Numbered from the stretch's first letter, positions 32,395-40,898 are shown. The stretch: 47,715 nucleotides of DNA from CAJOLV01 sp045631885 (GCA_045631885.1 JAZQVN010000032.1:1-47715); one strand, 5' to 3'. Notes: generated by a model not told the origin, from the letters alone. Made by a program: numbers and translations.

Positions 32395-33018
32395 TTAAAA
32401 TAATGAAACTTTTTCGATGAATAGTGCTTTGATAGGTGCGTAACTAAATCTATGTAATCCTTTGACTGGACCTAACTTTTTTAATGCTTCAAGATGGTCT
32501 TTTGTCCCGTACCCTTTATTTTTCCTTATATTATATTCTGGGTATTTTTTATCGAGCTCATAACAAACATGATCTCTACTAACTTTGGCGATGATGCTTG
32601 CCGCGGCAACACATTGTGCGAGAGCGTCTCCATGTACTAAATCAATAACTTCGACTTTTGCTTTTGGCATCTTCATACAATCAGTAATTATCAAATCATA
32701 ATTGTGATTCATGTTTTCAATCGCTCTTTCCATCGCTAATCTAGATGCGTTAAGAATATTAATTTCATCTATTTCTTCCGGTGTGCAATAGCCAACACCC
32801 CAGGCAATCGCATTTTCAGTGATGATTTTATAGGCTTCTTCTCTTTTCTTTTCACTAAGTTGTTTTGAATCATTAATTAGTTCACAAGAAAAATCTCGTG
32901 GAAGGATGACTGCGCCTGCATAAACAGGTCCAAGCAAGCACCCGCGTCCTGCTTCATCTGTACCCACGATCAATTTCACTTTATCGCTATAAAATTGTTG
33001 TTCAAAATCTAAAGCCAT
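32395..33018 (-). CDS. rnhB: Ribonuclease HII
   Basis: A 207-aa enzyme that removes ribonucleotides from DNA and cuts RNA-DNA hybrids. The catalytic motif GTDEAGRGCLLGPVYAGAV has Asp21 and Glu22; LIITDCM supplies the third acidic residue and HGDALAQCVAAASIIAKVSRD the fourth, with YPEYNIRKNKGYGTKDHLEAL later. Its start overlaps the rbgA stop by one base. Same order as in Bacillus (rbgA-rnhB). Confidence 0.96.
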   Translation of the reverse strand: MALDFEQQFYSDKVKLIVGTDEAGRGCLLGPVYAGAVILPRDFSCELINDSKQLSEKKREEAYKIITENAIAWGVGYCTPEEIDEINILNASRLAMERAIENMNHNYDLIITDCMKMPKAKVEVIDLVHGDALAQCVAAASIIAKVSRDHVCYELDKKYPEYNIRKNKGYGTKDHLEALKKLGPVKGLHRFSYAPIKALFIEKVSLF

Positions 33019-33863
33019 TACACTTTTTCCAACGTGATTTTTCCAAGTAGTCCTTCTTTAAATTCTTTTAAGAGAAGTGACTCCGCTCTTAATAGGTCTT
33101 CTTCGTGATTTGAAGATGCGATTTTTCTAACCTCACAAATTTGTTCTAAAACTTGTGCGTCTTCGCCTATTTCATTAATTCCAAAACGGTTAGACAAAGC
33201 GTTTGGATAATTGTTTCTAAGATAGTTTAATAAGATATGAACTAGATCATTATTTGGTAATATTTCTTCACGAATTGAACCAATTAACGCGAGATTTGCC
33301 GCTTTTTTCTTGTCATCATAGTTCATTGGTAAGATTCCGGGGGTATCGAGTAAGATAAATTCATTACTGACTTTAATCCATTGTTCACCTCTTGTGTATC
33401 CAGGTTTATTTTGTACGCCCGCGGCTTTTCTTTTCGCAAAGCGGTTAATCAATGATGATTTACCTACATTAGGGATGCCAACAATCATTGTTTTTAATGG
33501 TTGAGGTTTCATTCCTTTTGCCTTATCTTTAGCCCATTTTTCTTGGCCTAATTTACTGACTGCTTTAATGATGATATTAGTCGCATTCCCATCAGTGAGA
33601 TTTAAAGATAATAAGTAGTCATATTTAGTTAATAAAAATAGTTCCCATTTTTTCGTTTCTTGAGGATCCGCTAAATCGGGTTTTGTTAAGATGACTAATT
33701 TCTTTTTATTCTTAATTAAATTATCTATTTGAGGATTGATTGAAGATAATGGGGCTCTCGCATCAAAAAGCTCGATAACCACATCGATTATTTTAATCTT
33801 TTCTTCTAATTCTTTGAGGGCCTTACTCATATGCCCAGGAAACCAATGTATTTGATTAGCCAT
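33018..33863 (-). CDS. rbgA: Ribosome biogenesis GTPase RbgA (YlqF)
   Basis: A 281-aa circularly permuted GTPase needed for late 50S assembly. The order G4-G1-G3 is visible: LTKPDL (G4), GIPNVGKSSLINRF (G1) and LLDTPGILP (G3). The N-terminal IHWFPGHMSKALKELEEK is diagnostic for this family. It overlaps the lepB stop (TAATG). It is followed by rnhB at a one-base overlap. Confidence 0.96.
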   Translation of the reverse strand: MANQIHWFPGHMSKALKELEEKIKIIDVVIELFDARAPLSSINPQIDNLIKNKKKLVILTKPDLADPQETKKWELFLLTKYDYLLSLNLTDGNATNIIIKAVSKLGQEKWAKDKAKGMKPQPLKTMIVGIPNVGKSSLINRFAKRKAAGVQNKPGYTRGEQWIKVSNEFILLDTPGILPMNYDDKKKAANLALIGSIREEILPNNDLVHILLNYLRNNYPNALSNRFGINEIGEDAQVLEQICEVRKIASSNHEEDLLRAESLLLKEFKEGLLGKITLEKV

Positions 33864-34681
33864 TATATAATCCTCGGATATGTATACTCTCTATTTCTAA
33901 TGTCACCTGCTCCAATGGAAATATGTCCATGACATTTTGGACAGGTGGTGATTTCACCTTTTAAATATTGGGTGTCGTCAACTTCTGTATTGCAGCTATC
34001 GCAGTAATAATGGTTGAAATATTCAGCGGTTCCTTCAATGCTAACTAAAACACCAATAATGTTATTGAAAGTAACTGGTCCACGATATTTGCCAGATGAA
34101 ATAGTCGCACAATCAGAACTATTACTACGATGGTCTCCCATCACCCAATATTGGTTTTCGCCTAATGTTTGTTCTGTGACATCTTTAACAGAAGGATTTC
34201 CACCATCATCTATAAGATGCGCTCTTGGAATTTCGTTAAACACGCCATCTTGTTTGATTTTTAAAACACCTTGTTCAATAACAAATGTTTCTCCGGGAAG
34301 AGCGATAACTCTTTTAATCTTGTAGTCAGCGTTCTTTTTTAAATTGCCTGATGAATCATAATCAGACCAAGGATAATAAACGGTGACTATGTCATATCTT
34401 TGAATGTTCTGTTTCGCTTTGATGCTTTCATCACTAATTCCAAAGTGAACTGTATCTCCAGGAGTGTAAACACCAGTTTTATGATCATATGATGGACCTT
34501 TAGCGCCTGAAGAGTGACCACCTATTAAAGTTGGATGCATTGATTGACCACTGACAAAGATATAACTGTAATATGCTTTTTGCATAACTAAATTACCAGT
34601 GATGCAAATGACAGTGACTGTTAATAGGTTTATAAACACTCCAGCGAAAGCGGATATTTTCTTTTTTAAAGTTAGATTCAT
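33863..34681 (-). CDS. lepB: Type I signal peptidase with an added C-terminal zinc ribbon
   Basis: A 272-aa membrane-anchored serine protease that cleaves signal peptides. One N-terminal membrane helix is followed by the catalytic serine box SGQSMHPT (Ser46), the lysine box YKIKRVIALPGE and the late box MGDHRSNSSDC. After the protease domain comes an unusual C-terminus with two CxxC pairs (YYCDSCNTEV and TTCPKCHGH), probably a zinc ribbon. The ATG at 34681 is chosen because the upstream TTG at 34735 lies in the rplS terminator. It is the likely processor of the secreted proteins in this window. Confidence 0.92.
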   Translation of the reverse strand: MNLTLKKKISAFAGVFINLLTVTVICITGNLVMQKAYYSYIFVSGQSMHPTLIGGHSSGAKGPSYDHKTGVYTPGDTVHFGISDESIKAKQNIQRYDIVTVYYPWSDYDSSGNLKKNADYKIKRVIALPGETFVIEQGVLKIKQDGVFNEIPRAHLIDDGGNPSVKDVTEQTLGENQYWVMGDHRSNSSDCATISSGKYRGPVTFNNIIGVLVSIEGTAEYFNHYYCDSCNTEVDDTQYLKGEITTCPKCHGHISIGAGDIRNREYTYPRII

Positions 34682-34719
34682 ATCAACTTTAATTCTAAAA
34701 TAACTAATTATTTTGGGCA

Positions 34720-34748
34720 AGAGAAAAGGATTCAATTGCTGAATCCTT
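34720..34748 (-). terminator. Terminator of rplS
   Basis: AAGGATTC and GAATCCTT (34726-34748) form an 8-bp stem with a 7-nt loop, followed on the minus strand by TTCTCTT. It overlaps the rplS stop codon. Confidence 0.7.
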
Positions 34749-35097
34749 ATTTGAGAATCTCTTTGATACGAGCAGATTTGCCTGAACGTTTGCGGATGTA
34801 TGTGATTTTGTTTCTTCTCACTTTACCTCTACGCACTACTTCAATACCCACGATGTTTGGGGAATTGAGAGGGAAGGTTCTTTCCACACCGATGCCACTG
34901 GACATCTTACGAACGGTAAACGTTTCACTCACACCACCACCACGACGCATAATAACGACGCCTTGGAAATTTTGAATACGTGACTTTGCACCTTCAACGA
35001 TTCTGACAGACACTTTGATTTCGTCACCAGATGAGAATTCTGGTAAATCGTGTCTTAATTGACTGGCGGTGATTTCTTCGACTAACTTTGTGTTCAT
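34747..35097 (-). CDS. rplS: 50S ribosomal protein L19
   Basis: A 116-aa ribosomal protein at the 30S-50S interface. It carries DLPEFSSGDEIKVSVRI, RIQNFQGVVIMRRGGGVSET, TFTVRKMSSGIGVERTFPL and VVRRGKVRRNKITYIRKRSG. The ATG at 35097 is selected because AAGGAGG lies upstream and the longer frame would run through the leader. It stands alone here, though in Bacillus it follows trmD; the rpsP-trmD block has been flipped. Confidence 0.95.
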   Translation of the reverse strand: MNTKLVEEITASQLRHDLPEFSSGDEIKVSVRIVEGAKSRIQNFQGVVIMRRGGGVSETFTVRKMSSGIGVERTFPLNSPNIVGIEVVRRGKVRRNKITYIRKRSGKSARIKEILK

Positions 35098-35190
35098 AGT
35101 CTCTAACGCCTCCTTAAGATAATTGTTCTCTTGGTGTTCATTCTCATATTGACAGCGGAGCACCCGTAGCTGTGTTTTCTAAAACACGCT
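35098..35190 (-). promoter_or_regulatory. L19 leader
   Basis: Between the promoter and rplS lies a structured leader that includes AAAACACAGCTACGGGTG and TCCGCTGT. This resembles the Firmicutes L19 leader, which controls rplS expression. The match is from memory of conserved bases. Confidence 0.6.
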
Positions 35191-35195
35191 CGTTT

Positions 35196-35224
35196 ATTAT
35201 ACCAACGTCTCACAATTATGCAAA
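35196..35224 (-). promoter_or_regulatory. Promoter of rplS
   Basis: On the minus strand TTTGCA (35219-35224), a 17-nt spacer and perfect TATAAT (35196-35201), about 100 bases before the start codon. Confidence 0.75.
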
Positions 35225-35229
35225 TATTT

Positions 35230-35278
35230 TTGTTACAAATTTATATAGACCTAATATAGTTTCCAAGATATTATCTTG
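35230..35278 (+). promoter_or_regulatory. Possible promoter and operator of the double-GNAT gene
   Basis: TTGTTA (35230-35235), a 16-nt spacer and TAATAT (35252-35257), followed by the palindrome CAAGATATTATCTTG (35264-35278), which may bind a regulator. The rplS promoter lies back to back on the other strand. Confidence 0.45.
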
Positions 35279-35313
35279 CTTTTTATATCCCTCTCACGGA
35301 TAATAATGGCAAT

Positions 35314-36306
35314 ATGAAAATAAGGAACTCCACATTAGCGGATCTTGATGCCATTCAAACTATCTATGCTCACGCCAGGGAAAAGATGAAGAAGAATGGT
35401 AACCCACATCAATGGGCTAACGCATCTCCAAAATATGAAGATGTTCTTTATGATATTATTCATCTAAATAGTTATATTATTGAAGAAAAAGACCACATTT
35501 GCGGGGTATTTTCATTATTATTCGGTGTTGATCCAACTTATTTGAAGATTGAAGGACAATGGTTAAATAATCATCCATATGCTACCATACATCGCATAGC
35601 AAGTGACAACACTCAAAAAGGCATTTTAAAAACCGCGATTGATTATGCTTTTAGATTCGTTAGCGATGTGAGAATTGACACTCATAAAGATAACAAAATC
35701 ATGAGAAAAGCTCTTCAACAATATGGCTTTACTTATTGTGGAATCATCTATCTTAAAAACAAAGAACCTCGTCTTGCTTATCACAAATGCAATGCAATCG
35801 AGACCGAAAGATTATATTTAAGAAAAGTTGTTAAAAGCGATGTTGACGCAGTCTATAACAACTGGGCAAAACACGAAATCGTTACTAGATATATGACTTG
35901 GTTACCGCATTATGACATCACCACAACAAAACAAATTATGAAAATGTGGTTAGAAGATTATAAAAACGATGAATGCAGCAGATTTGTTATCGTAACGAAA
36001 AAGGGTGACGAAGTCATCGGTATGATTGATGTCGTGGGAGTGGAAAATGGTTGTCCAGAAATCGGTTATGTTTTATCTCCATATTATTGGAATAGAGGCT
36101 ATATGACTGAAGCTGCAAAAGCGATGATTGATTATTTATTCAGTATTGGATTTAATAAAATCCAAATTGAAGCGCATATTGATAATATTGCTAGCAACAA
36201 AGTCATTCAAAAACTAGGATTCAAGTTTATTAAAACATACGAAAGACCTTGTTCAATAATTAAACCAGAAATAGTTAAAATCAACCATTACGAATTAGAA
36301 AAATAA
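35314..36306 (+). CDS. Tandem GNAT acetyltransferase (two fused domains)
   Basis: A 330-aa protein with two acetyltransferase domains. Residues 1-150 (from KIRNSTLADLDAIQTIYAHA) form a divergent GNAT domain. Residues 160-330 are RimJ/RimL-like: ETERLYLRKVVKSDVDAVY, the acetyl-CoA motif YYWNRGYMTEAAKAMIDYL and NIASNKVIQKLGFK. The first half lacks a clear Q/RxxGxG/A loop and may not bind acetyl-CoA. The substrate is unknown. It sits between rplS and rpsP, a place normally without a gene, at the edge of an inverted block. Confidence 0.82.
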   Translation: MKIRNSTLADLDAIQTIYAHAREKMKKNGNPHQWANASPKYEDVLYDIIHLNSYIIEEKDHICGVFSLLFGVDPTYLKIEGQWLNNHPYATIHRIASDNTQKGILKTAIDYAFRFVSDVRIDTHKDNKIMRKALQQYGFTYCGIIYLKNKEPRLAYHKCNAIETERLYLRKVVKSDVDAVYNNWAKHEIVTRYMTWLPHYDITTTKQIMKMWLEDYKNDECSRFVIVTKKGDEVIGMIDVVGVENGCPEIGYVLSPYYWNRGYMTEAAKAMIDYLFSIGFNKIQIEAHIDNIASNKVIQKLGFKFIKTYERPCSIIKPEIVKINHYELEK

Positions 36307-36308
36307 AG

Positions 36309-36339
36309 GTGTTAAGTAAAAATGCTTGACACTTTTTTT
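36309..36339 (+). terminator. Terminator of the double-GNAT gene
   Basis: GTGTTAAG (36309-36316) and CTTGACAC (36325-36332) pair with one wobble, followed by seven T. Its 3' arm contains the rpsP -35 box. Confidence 0.75.
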
Positions 36340-36354
36340 ATATTAATATAATAT
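36326..36354 (+). promoter_or_regulatory. Promoter of rpsP-khpA-rimM-trmD
   Basis: A perfect TTGACA (36326-36331) with TAATAT at a 17-nt spacer (36349-36354) or TATAAT at a 15-nt spacer (36347-36352). The -35 box lies inside the upstream terminator stem. Confidence 0.7.
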
Positions 36355-36383
36355 TTCTATCGGCAAATAGGAGGCTATTAAAA

Positions 36384-36671
36384 ATGGCAGTTAAAATTAG
36401 ATTAACAAGAATTGGCCGTCATAAGGACCCATTCTATCGTATCGTTGCAGCGGATTCCCGTTTCGCTCGTGATGGCAGATACATTGAACAAATTGGTTAC
36501 TTCGATCCAGCTAAAGGTGTCGAAAACGCCACAATCGATGAAGAATTAGCACTCAAATGGTTAGACAAAGGCGCTACACCATCCGATACAGTTAAAGCTA
36601 TCTTCAATCGTAAAGGTATCAACGCGAAACACGCTAAATTAGAACCAGCACCAAAGAAAGCTAAAAAGTAA
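36384..36671 (+). CDS. rpsP: 30S ribosomal protein S16
   Basis: A 95-aa ribosomal protein that helps 30S assembly. The N-terminus VKIRLTRIGRHKDPFYRIVAA is diagnostic, followed by DGRYIEQIGYFDP and an extra Lys-rich C-terminal tail. AGGAGG lies 10 bases before the ATG. It starts the only plus-strand housekeeping operon in this window. Confidence 0.97.
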   Translation: MAVKIRLTRIGRHKDPFYRIVAADSRFARDGRYIEQIGYFDPAKGVENATIDEELALKWLDKGATPSDTVKAIFNRKGINAKHAKLEPAPKKAKK

Positions 36672-36673
36672 TT

Positions 36674-36940
36674 ATGGATTACGAGAAAATTATTCATGCT
36701 CTCATCGATGATATTGTTGCAGAACCTGAATCAGTTTTAATTCGTGCCACTGAATCCGATAATGGAAAAGACGTCGTTATTCTCGTCGCTTGTGAAAAAG
36801 AAGACACCGCTAGATTAATTGGACGCCATGGAATTATTGCTAACGCTTTAAGAGAAGTTATCTCCGTCGCTGGCAAAAACGAAAACAAACATATTCACTT
36901 AAAATTCGAATCATTCGGTGAAGAAAGTAAAGAGGATTAA
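36674..36940 (+). CDS. khpA: KH-domain RNA-binding protein KhpA (YlqC)
   Basis: An 88-aa single-KH RNA-binding protein that in other Firmicutes pairs with KhpB (EloR/Jag). The GXXG loop is in ARLIGRHGIIANALREVI. The position directly after rpsP (2-base gap) is the classic one. The stop codon lies in the loop of a terminator hairpin. In pneumococcus the KhpA-KhpB pair affects cell elongation; its role here is assumed only from the family. Confidence 0.93.
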   Translation: MDYEKIIHALIDDIVAEPESVLIRATESDNGKDVVILVACEKEDTARLIGRHGIIANALREVISVAGKNENKHIHLKFESFGEESKED

Positions 36941-36950
36941 TCCTCTTTTT
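36931..36950 (+). terminator. Terminator-like hairpin after khpA
   Basis: AGAGGATTAATCCTCT (36931-36946) is a perfect palindrome followed by TTTTC. It lies within the rpsP-trmD gene set and may reduce expression of rimM and trmD compared with rpsP. Confidence 0.6.
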
Positions 36951-36958
36951 CTAATTAT

Positions 36959-37462
36959 ATGGAAGAATACTTAGTAGTAGGAAAAATCATTGATACACAT
37001 TCTCTTGATGGATCACTCAAGATTCTTTCATCATCCACAAATCAAGATATTAGATATAAGTCTGGAAATACTTTATTTATTAAAGACAATGATGAAGTCA
37101 TTTCATTAACTGTTGATAGGTATAGAAAGTCTGGAAATGTCGATATCGTTCATTTTGTTGAAATCGATACAGTGGATAAAGCTATGACTTATAAAGGAAA
37201 AGAAGTCCTTGCAAAAAAAGATTTAAACGACTTAAAAGAAGGTTATTATTTCTACTCCGATTTAGTGGGTTGCTCTATTGTTTTTGAAGGTAAAGAATTA
37301 GGAAAAGTCACTAAGGTAGAAGAATTCCCTGCTCAAATTACATTAAGAGCTAAATCATTAAGTGGAAAAGACTTCTTTATTCCTTTTATTAAAGTATTCA
37401 TTAAAGAAGTTGATATCAAAAACAAGAAAATTGAGATCAATTATATGGAGGGATTATTATGA
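36959..37462 (+). CDS. rimM: 16S rRNA processing factor RimM
   Basis: A 167-aa assembly factor for the 30S head. It has the N-terminal barrel (YLVVGKIIDTHSLDGSLKIL) and the C-terminal PRC barrel (YYFYSDLVGCSIVFEGKELG, ending with IPFIKVFIKEVDIKNKKI). No clear ribosome-binding site precedes the ATG, which lies 12 bases after a hairpin. It overlaps trmD by 4 bases. Confidence 0.94.
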   Translation: MEEYLVVGKIIDTHSLDGSLKILSSSTNQDIRYKSGNTLFIKDNDEVISLTVDRYRKSGNVDIVHFVEIDTVDKAMTYKGKEVLAKKDLNDLKEGYYFYSDLVGCSIVFEGKELGKVTKVEEFPAQITLRAKSLSGKDFFIPFIKVFIKEVDIKNKKIEINYMEGLL

Positions 37463-38235
37463 AGATAACTATCCTCACATTATTCCCTGAAATGTTTGAT
37501 GGTTTTATGACTAATTCCATCATCAAAAGAGCTATCGCTAAAGGTGTAGTCACTATCAATATCGCTAATATTAGAGATTATACAGAAGACAAATATGGTC
37601 GAGTTGATAGCGCGCCAATCGGTGGAGGTGCCGGACTTATCATGAAGTGTCAACCAATCATCGATTGTCTTAATGCGAATAAGTCAGATAAGTCTCATGT
37701 CATTCTTCTTTCACCAAGAGGAGAAACTTATAATCAACAAAAATCCCGCAGTTTTGCTGAGAAATTTGAAGATATTGTCTTAATTTGCGGTCATTACGAA
37801 GGAGTTGACGAAAGAGTTAATTCCTATGTTGATGAACAAATCTCTATTGGTGATTACATTCTCACTGGTGGCGAATTAGGTGCGATGGTAATTAGTGATT
37901 CTATAATTAGATTATTAGATGGCGCGATCAGCGAAGACTCCACAGTGGAAGAATCATTCGAAAATGGTTTATTAGAGTATCCTCAATATACTGAACCATA
38001 TGAATATAATGGAGAAAAAGTTCCCGATATTCTCTATTCTGGTAATCATCAAGCCATTGAAAAATGGAGAAGAAAAGAAAGTTTGAGATTAACAAGAACT
38101 TATCGTCCGGATTTATTCAATAAATATACATTAAGTAAGAGCGATAAAAAGCTCCTAGATGAGATATTAGAGAATAATAATGAGCCTGAATGGTTAAAGA
38201 AAGCTTTAGAAAAAGGTCATAAGTTTATCAAATAA
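37459..38235 (+). CDS. trmD: tRNA (guanine-N1)-methyltransferase TrmD
   Basis: A 258-aa SPOUT methyltransferase that methylates G37 of tRNAs to prevent frameshifting. Motifs: ITILTLFPEMFDGF, GGGAGLIMKCQPI, ILLSPRGETYNQQ, ICGHYEGVDERV and SIGDYILTGGELGAMVISD. The trefoil knot region is intact. It ends the operon; a strong bidirectional terminator follows at 38238. Confidence 0.97.
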   Translation: MKITILTLFPEMFDGFMTNSIIKRAIAKGVVTINIANIRDYTEDKYGRVDSAPIGGGAGLIMKCQPIIDCLNANKSDKSHVILLSPRGETYNQQKSRSFAEKFEDIVLICGHYEGVDERVNSYVDEQISIGDYILTGGELGAMVISDSIIRLLDGAISEDSTVEESFENGLLEYPQYTEPYEYNGEKVPDILYSGNHQAIEKWRRKESLRLTRTYRPDLFNKYTLSKSDKKLLDEILENNNEPEWLKKALEKGHKFIK

Positions 38236-38237
38236 AG

Positions 38238-38265
38238 AAAGAGGTTAACGAGAACCTCTTTTTTT
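38238..38265 (+). terminator. Bidirectional terminator between trmD and ffh
   Basis: AAAGAGGTT pairs with AACCTCTTT (38238-38261) around a 6-nt loop, with a T-run on the plus strand. It lies between two convergent operons and overlaps the ffh stop; on the minus strand the downstream T-run is short (TTTATTTG). Confidence 0.8.
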
Positions 38266-39610
38266 ACATACCTAATCCGCCGAAACCACCTGGTGGCATT
38301 CTTCCAGATTTACGATATTGTTCCATCTTTTTCATGGTCTCTTTCATCTGTTCGAATTTCTTAAGCATTCTATTTAATTCATTTGGATTTCTACCTGAAC
38401 CCATACATATTCTTTGTTTTCTTGAGAATTTAAGAATGTCTGGATTGTGTCTTTCTTCAGGAGTCATGGAATTAATTAATGTTTCAAATAATTTCATTTC
38501 TTTTTCCGCGGCTTCTTGTTGTTCAGGTGTAATCTTTGGCATGCCTGGGATTAATTTTATTAATCCACCTAAGGAACCAAGCTTTTTAATTTGTCTCATT
38601 TGATTCATCATATCTTCTAAATCGAATTTACCAGAAGCCATTTTGCTCGCAGCTCTTCTAGCTTCTTTTTCATCGATTTCTTCTTGGGCTTTCTCAACTA
38701 AAGTGAGAATATCACCCATTCCTAAGATACGATCCGCCATACGGTCTGGATGGAAGATATCTAAATCGGTGACTTTTTCACCAACACCACTGAATTTGAT
38801 TGGTACACCTGTCATATGGGCAATTGATAAAGCGGCACCACCACGGGCATCACCATCTAATTTGGCCATAACTACGCCAGTAAGAGCCAATCTTTCGTTA
38901 AAGGTATTAGCTACATTAACAGCGTCTTGACCAGCCATAGCATCAACTAATAAGAGAATCTCATCTGGTTGAACGTTATCTTTAATATCGTTTAATTCTT
39001 GCATTAATTGCTCATCAATTTGCAAACGACCAGCGGTATCGATAATGAGAACATCATAGTTTTCATCAATAGCTTTTTGTTTTGCTACTTTAGCAATTTC
39101 AACTGGTGACACTTTAGTGCCCATATTGACGATATCGACACCAACACTCTTAGCTAATGTATCTAACTGATCAATAGCGGCAGGACGATAGACGTCACCC
39201 GCGGCTAATAATACTTTCTTCTTTAATTTATTCTTCATTAAATAGGCTAATTTACCAGTTGTCGTGGTTTTACCAGAACCTTGTAAACCAACCATCATAA
39301 TAATAGTTGGACCGCCTTTTTTATAATGAATTTCACTATCTTCACTACCGAGCAATTTAACTAATTCTTCGTGAACAATCTTAACCAACATTTGGCTTGG
39401 ATTGAGTTTGGTTAAAACTTCTTGGCCAAGTGCCTTTTCTCTAATATTATTTGTGAATTCTTTAACGACCTTATAATTAACATCAGCTTCAAGTAAAGCA
39501 ACGCGAATTTCGCGAAGCATATCTTCCATATTGGCCTCAGTTAATCTAGCTTGTCCTTTAATCTTTTTAAATATACGGGAAAGTTTATCACTCAATGATT
39601 CAAATGCCAT
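38264..39610 (-). CDS. ffh: Signal recognition particle protein Ffh
   Basis: A 448-aa GTPase that binds signal peptides and SRP RNA and targets ribosomes to the membrane. N and G domains: GLQGSGKTTTTGKLAYLMK (G1), DVYRPAAIDQL, DTAGRLQ (G3) and TKLD-equivalent AKLDGDARGGAALS. The methionine-rich M domain follows (from MASGKFDLEDMMNQMRQI), with RKQRICMGSGR for RNA contact and a Gly-rich tail. It overlaps ylxM by one base. Confidence 0.97.
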   Translation of the reverse strand: MAFESLSDKLSRIFKKIKGQARLTEANMEDMLREIRVALLEADVNYKVVKEFTNNIREKALGQEVLTKLNPSQMLVKIVHEELVKLLGSEDSEIHYKKGGPTIIMMVGLQGSGKTTTTGKLAYLMKNKLKKKVLLAAGDVYRPAAIDQLDTLAKSVGVDIVNMGTKVSPVEIAKVAKQKAIDENYDVLIIDTAGRLQIDEQLMQELNDIKDNVQPDEILLLVDAMAGQDAVNVANTFNERLALTGVVMAKLDGDARGGAALSIAHMTGVPIKFSGVGEKVTDLDIFHPDRMADRILGMGDILTLVEKAQEEIDEKEARRAASKMASGKFDLEDMMNQMRQIKKLGSLGGLIKLIPGMPKITPEQQEAAEKEMKLFETLINSMTPEERHNPDILKFSRKQRICMGSGRNPNELNRMLKKFEQMKETMKKMEQYRKSGRMPPGGFGGLGM

Positions 39611-39927
39611 TATTTCAAAGCCCCCTCTATATCTTCAATTTCAGCGCAATTCCCAAATTTTTCCTTCAAAAGTTGGGTATTTTTATTAATTTCTTGTTTT
39701 GCGGAATGATATTTAACTGCTTCTTCAAAAGCATCTAATTTCTTCATTCCTTTCTTAATTGCATCTTCTACCGCAGAGCGAGAAATGTCTTTATTTTCCG
39801 CGATTTCTGATAGAGATAAATCACATTCTAAATAATCGATCAATATCTCTTTTTGGGTTGGAGAAAGTAGCTCACCATAAATGTGAAGCAAATCGACATA
39901 ATAGATTCTTTTTTCTACTAATTCCAT
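39610..39927 (-). CDS. ylxM: YlxM family protein, SRP-associated
   Basis: A 105-aa helix-turn-helix protein resembling sigma-factor region 4 (LSPTQKEILIDYLECDLSLS, then ISRSAVEDAIKKGMKKL). It is encoded between ftsY and ffh as in most Firmicutes. In streptococci YlxM binds SRP and stimulates its GTPase cycle. It overlaps both neighbours by one base. Confidence 0.93.
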   Translation of the reverse strand: MELVEKRIYYVDLLHIYGELLSPTQKEILIDYLECDLSLSEIAENKDISRSAVEDAIKKGMKKLDAFEEAVKYHSAKQEINKNTQLLKEKFGNCAEIEDIEGALK

Positions 39928-40898
39928 TAACCTTCCTCAACACATAAACCATAAAGGTATTTATCTAAGTCAAATTCCACTAAATCTGACATTCTTTCAC
40001 CTAATCCGATGAATCTCACTGGGACACCAATTTCATCTCTGATAGCTAAGATAATGCCACCTTTTGATGTACCATCCATTTTAGTAATAATAACACCAGT
40101 TAAGTTAGTAACTTCAGCGAATGATTTAGCTTGGACAACACCATTTTGTCCAGTTGTGGCATCGATAATTAAGAATGTCTCTTGTGGAGCACCATCAATT
40201 TCTTTACCGATGACTCTTTTAATTTTGGCAAGTTCCGCCATTAAGTTATTTTTGGTTTGTAATCTACCAGCGGTGTCAACGATAACTAAATCAGCGTTAA
40301 TTTCTTTGGCTTTTTTCATTCCATCATAAGCGACGGATGCAGGATCTGCTTCGCTTGCGCCCGTGACGATACCTACGCCTAAGCGTTCCGCCCACACAGT
40401 AAGTTGTTCTGTCGCTCCTGCTCTAAATGTATCTGCAGCAACTAACAAGACTTTCTTACCTTGTTCTTTATAACGATTTGCTAATTTAGCAATTGTGGTT
40501 GTTTTACCAACGCCGTTTACACCAACAACTAATAAAACGGTGGGTGTTCCTTCTTTGAAGGAAAGTTCATTGATAATATCGCCTTTAGAGGCGTAATCAA
40601 CAAACATCTTATCAACTAAGATTTCATTAATCTTCACTGGATCAGTAATCTTTTCTTGTCTACTTTGTTCTAAAACATCATCAATAATTCTGAGAGTTAA
40701 ATTAATACCAACATCAGATTCGATTAAGATTTGTTCTAGTTCTTCAAAATACTCTTGATTAACTGTTTTGTATCTTTTAGATAAGTTTGTTAATTTATTA
40801 GAAAAATTCTTTCTTGATTTCTCCATTCCTTGGGAATAGACATCAACAGAATCGTCTTTCTTTTTGAATTTGCTTTTTAAAAACGAAATTAAACCCAT
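39927..40898 (-). CDS. ftsY: SRP receptor FtsY
   Basis: A 323-aa SRP receptor GTPase. The acidic membrane-binding A domain is short (KSKFKKKDDSVDVYSQ). The NG domain has GVNGVGKTTTIAKLANRYK, DTFRAGATEQL, DTAGRLQTKNNLM and TKMDGTSKGG. It overlaps rnc by one base at its start. The smc gene found between rnc and ftsY in Bacillus is absent here. Confidence 0.97.
   Translation of the reverse strand: MGLISFLKSKFKKKDDSVDVYSQGMEKSRKNFSNKLTNLSKRYKTVNQEYFEELEQILIESDVGINLTLRIIDDVLEQSRQEKITDPVKINEILVDKMFVDYASKGDIINELSFKEGTPTVLLVVGVNGVGKTTTIAKLANRYKEQGKKVLLVAADTFRAGATEQLTVWAERLGVGIVTGASEADPASVAYDGMKKAKEINADLVIVDTAGRLQTKNNLMAELAKIKRVIGKEIDGAPQETFLIIDATTGQNGVVQAKSFAEVTNLTGVIITKMDGTSKGGIILAIRDEIGVPVRFIGLGERMSDLVEFDLDKYLYGLCVEEG

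Noticed and set aside
34682..34735. An earlier TTG start for lepB
   Set aside because: It falls inside the rplS terminator and adds residues unlike a signal-peptidase N-terminus.
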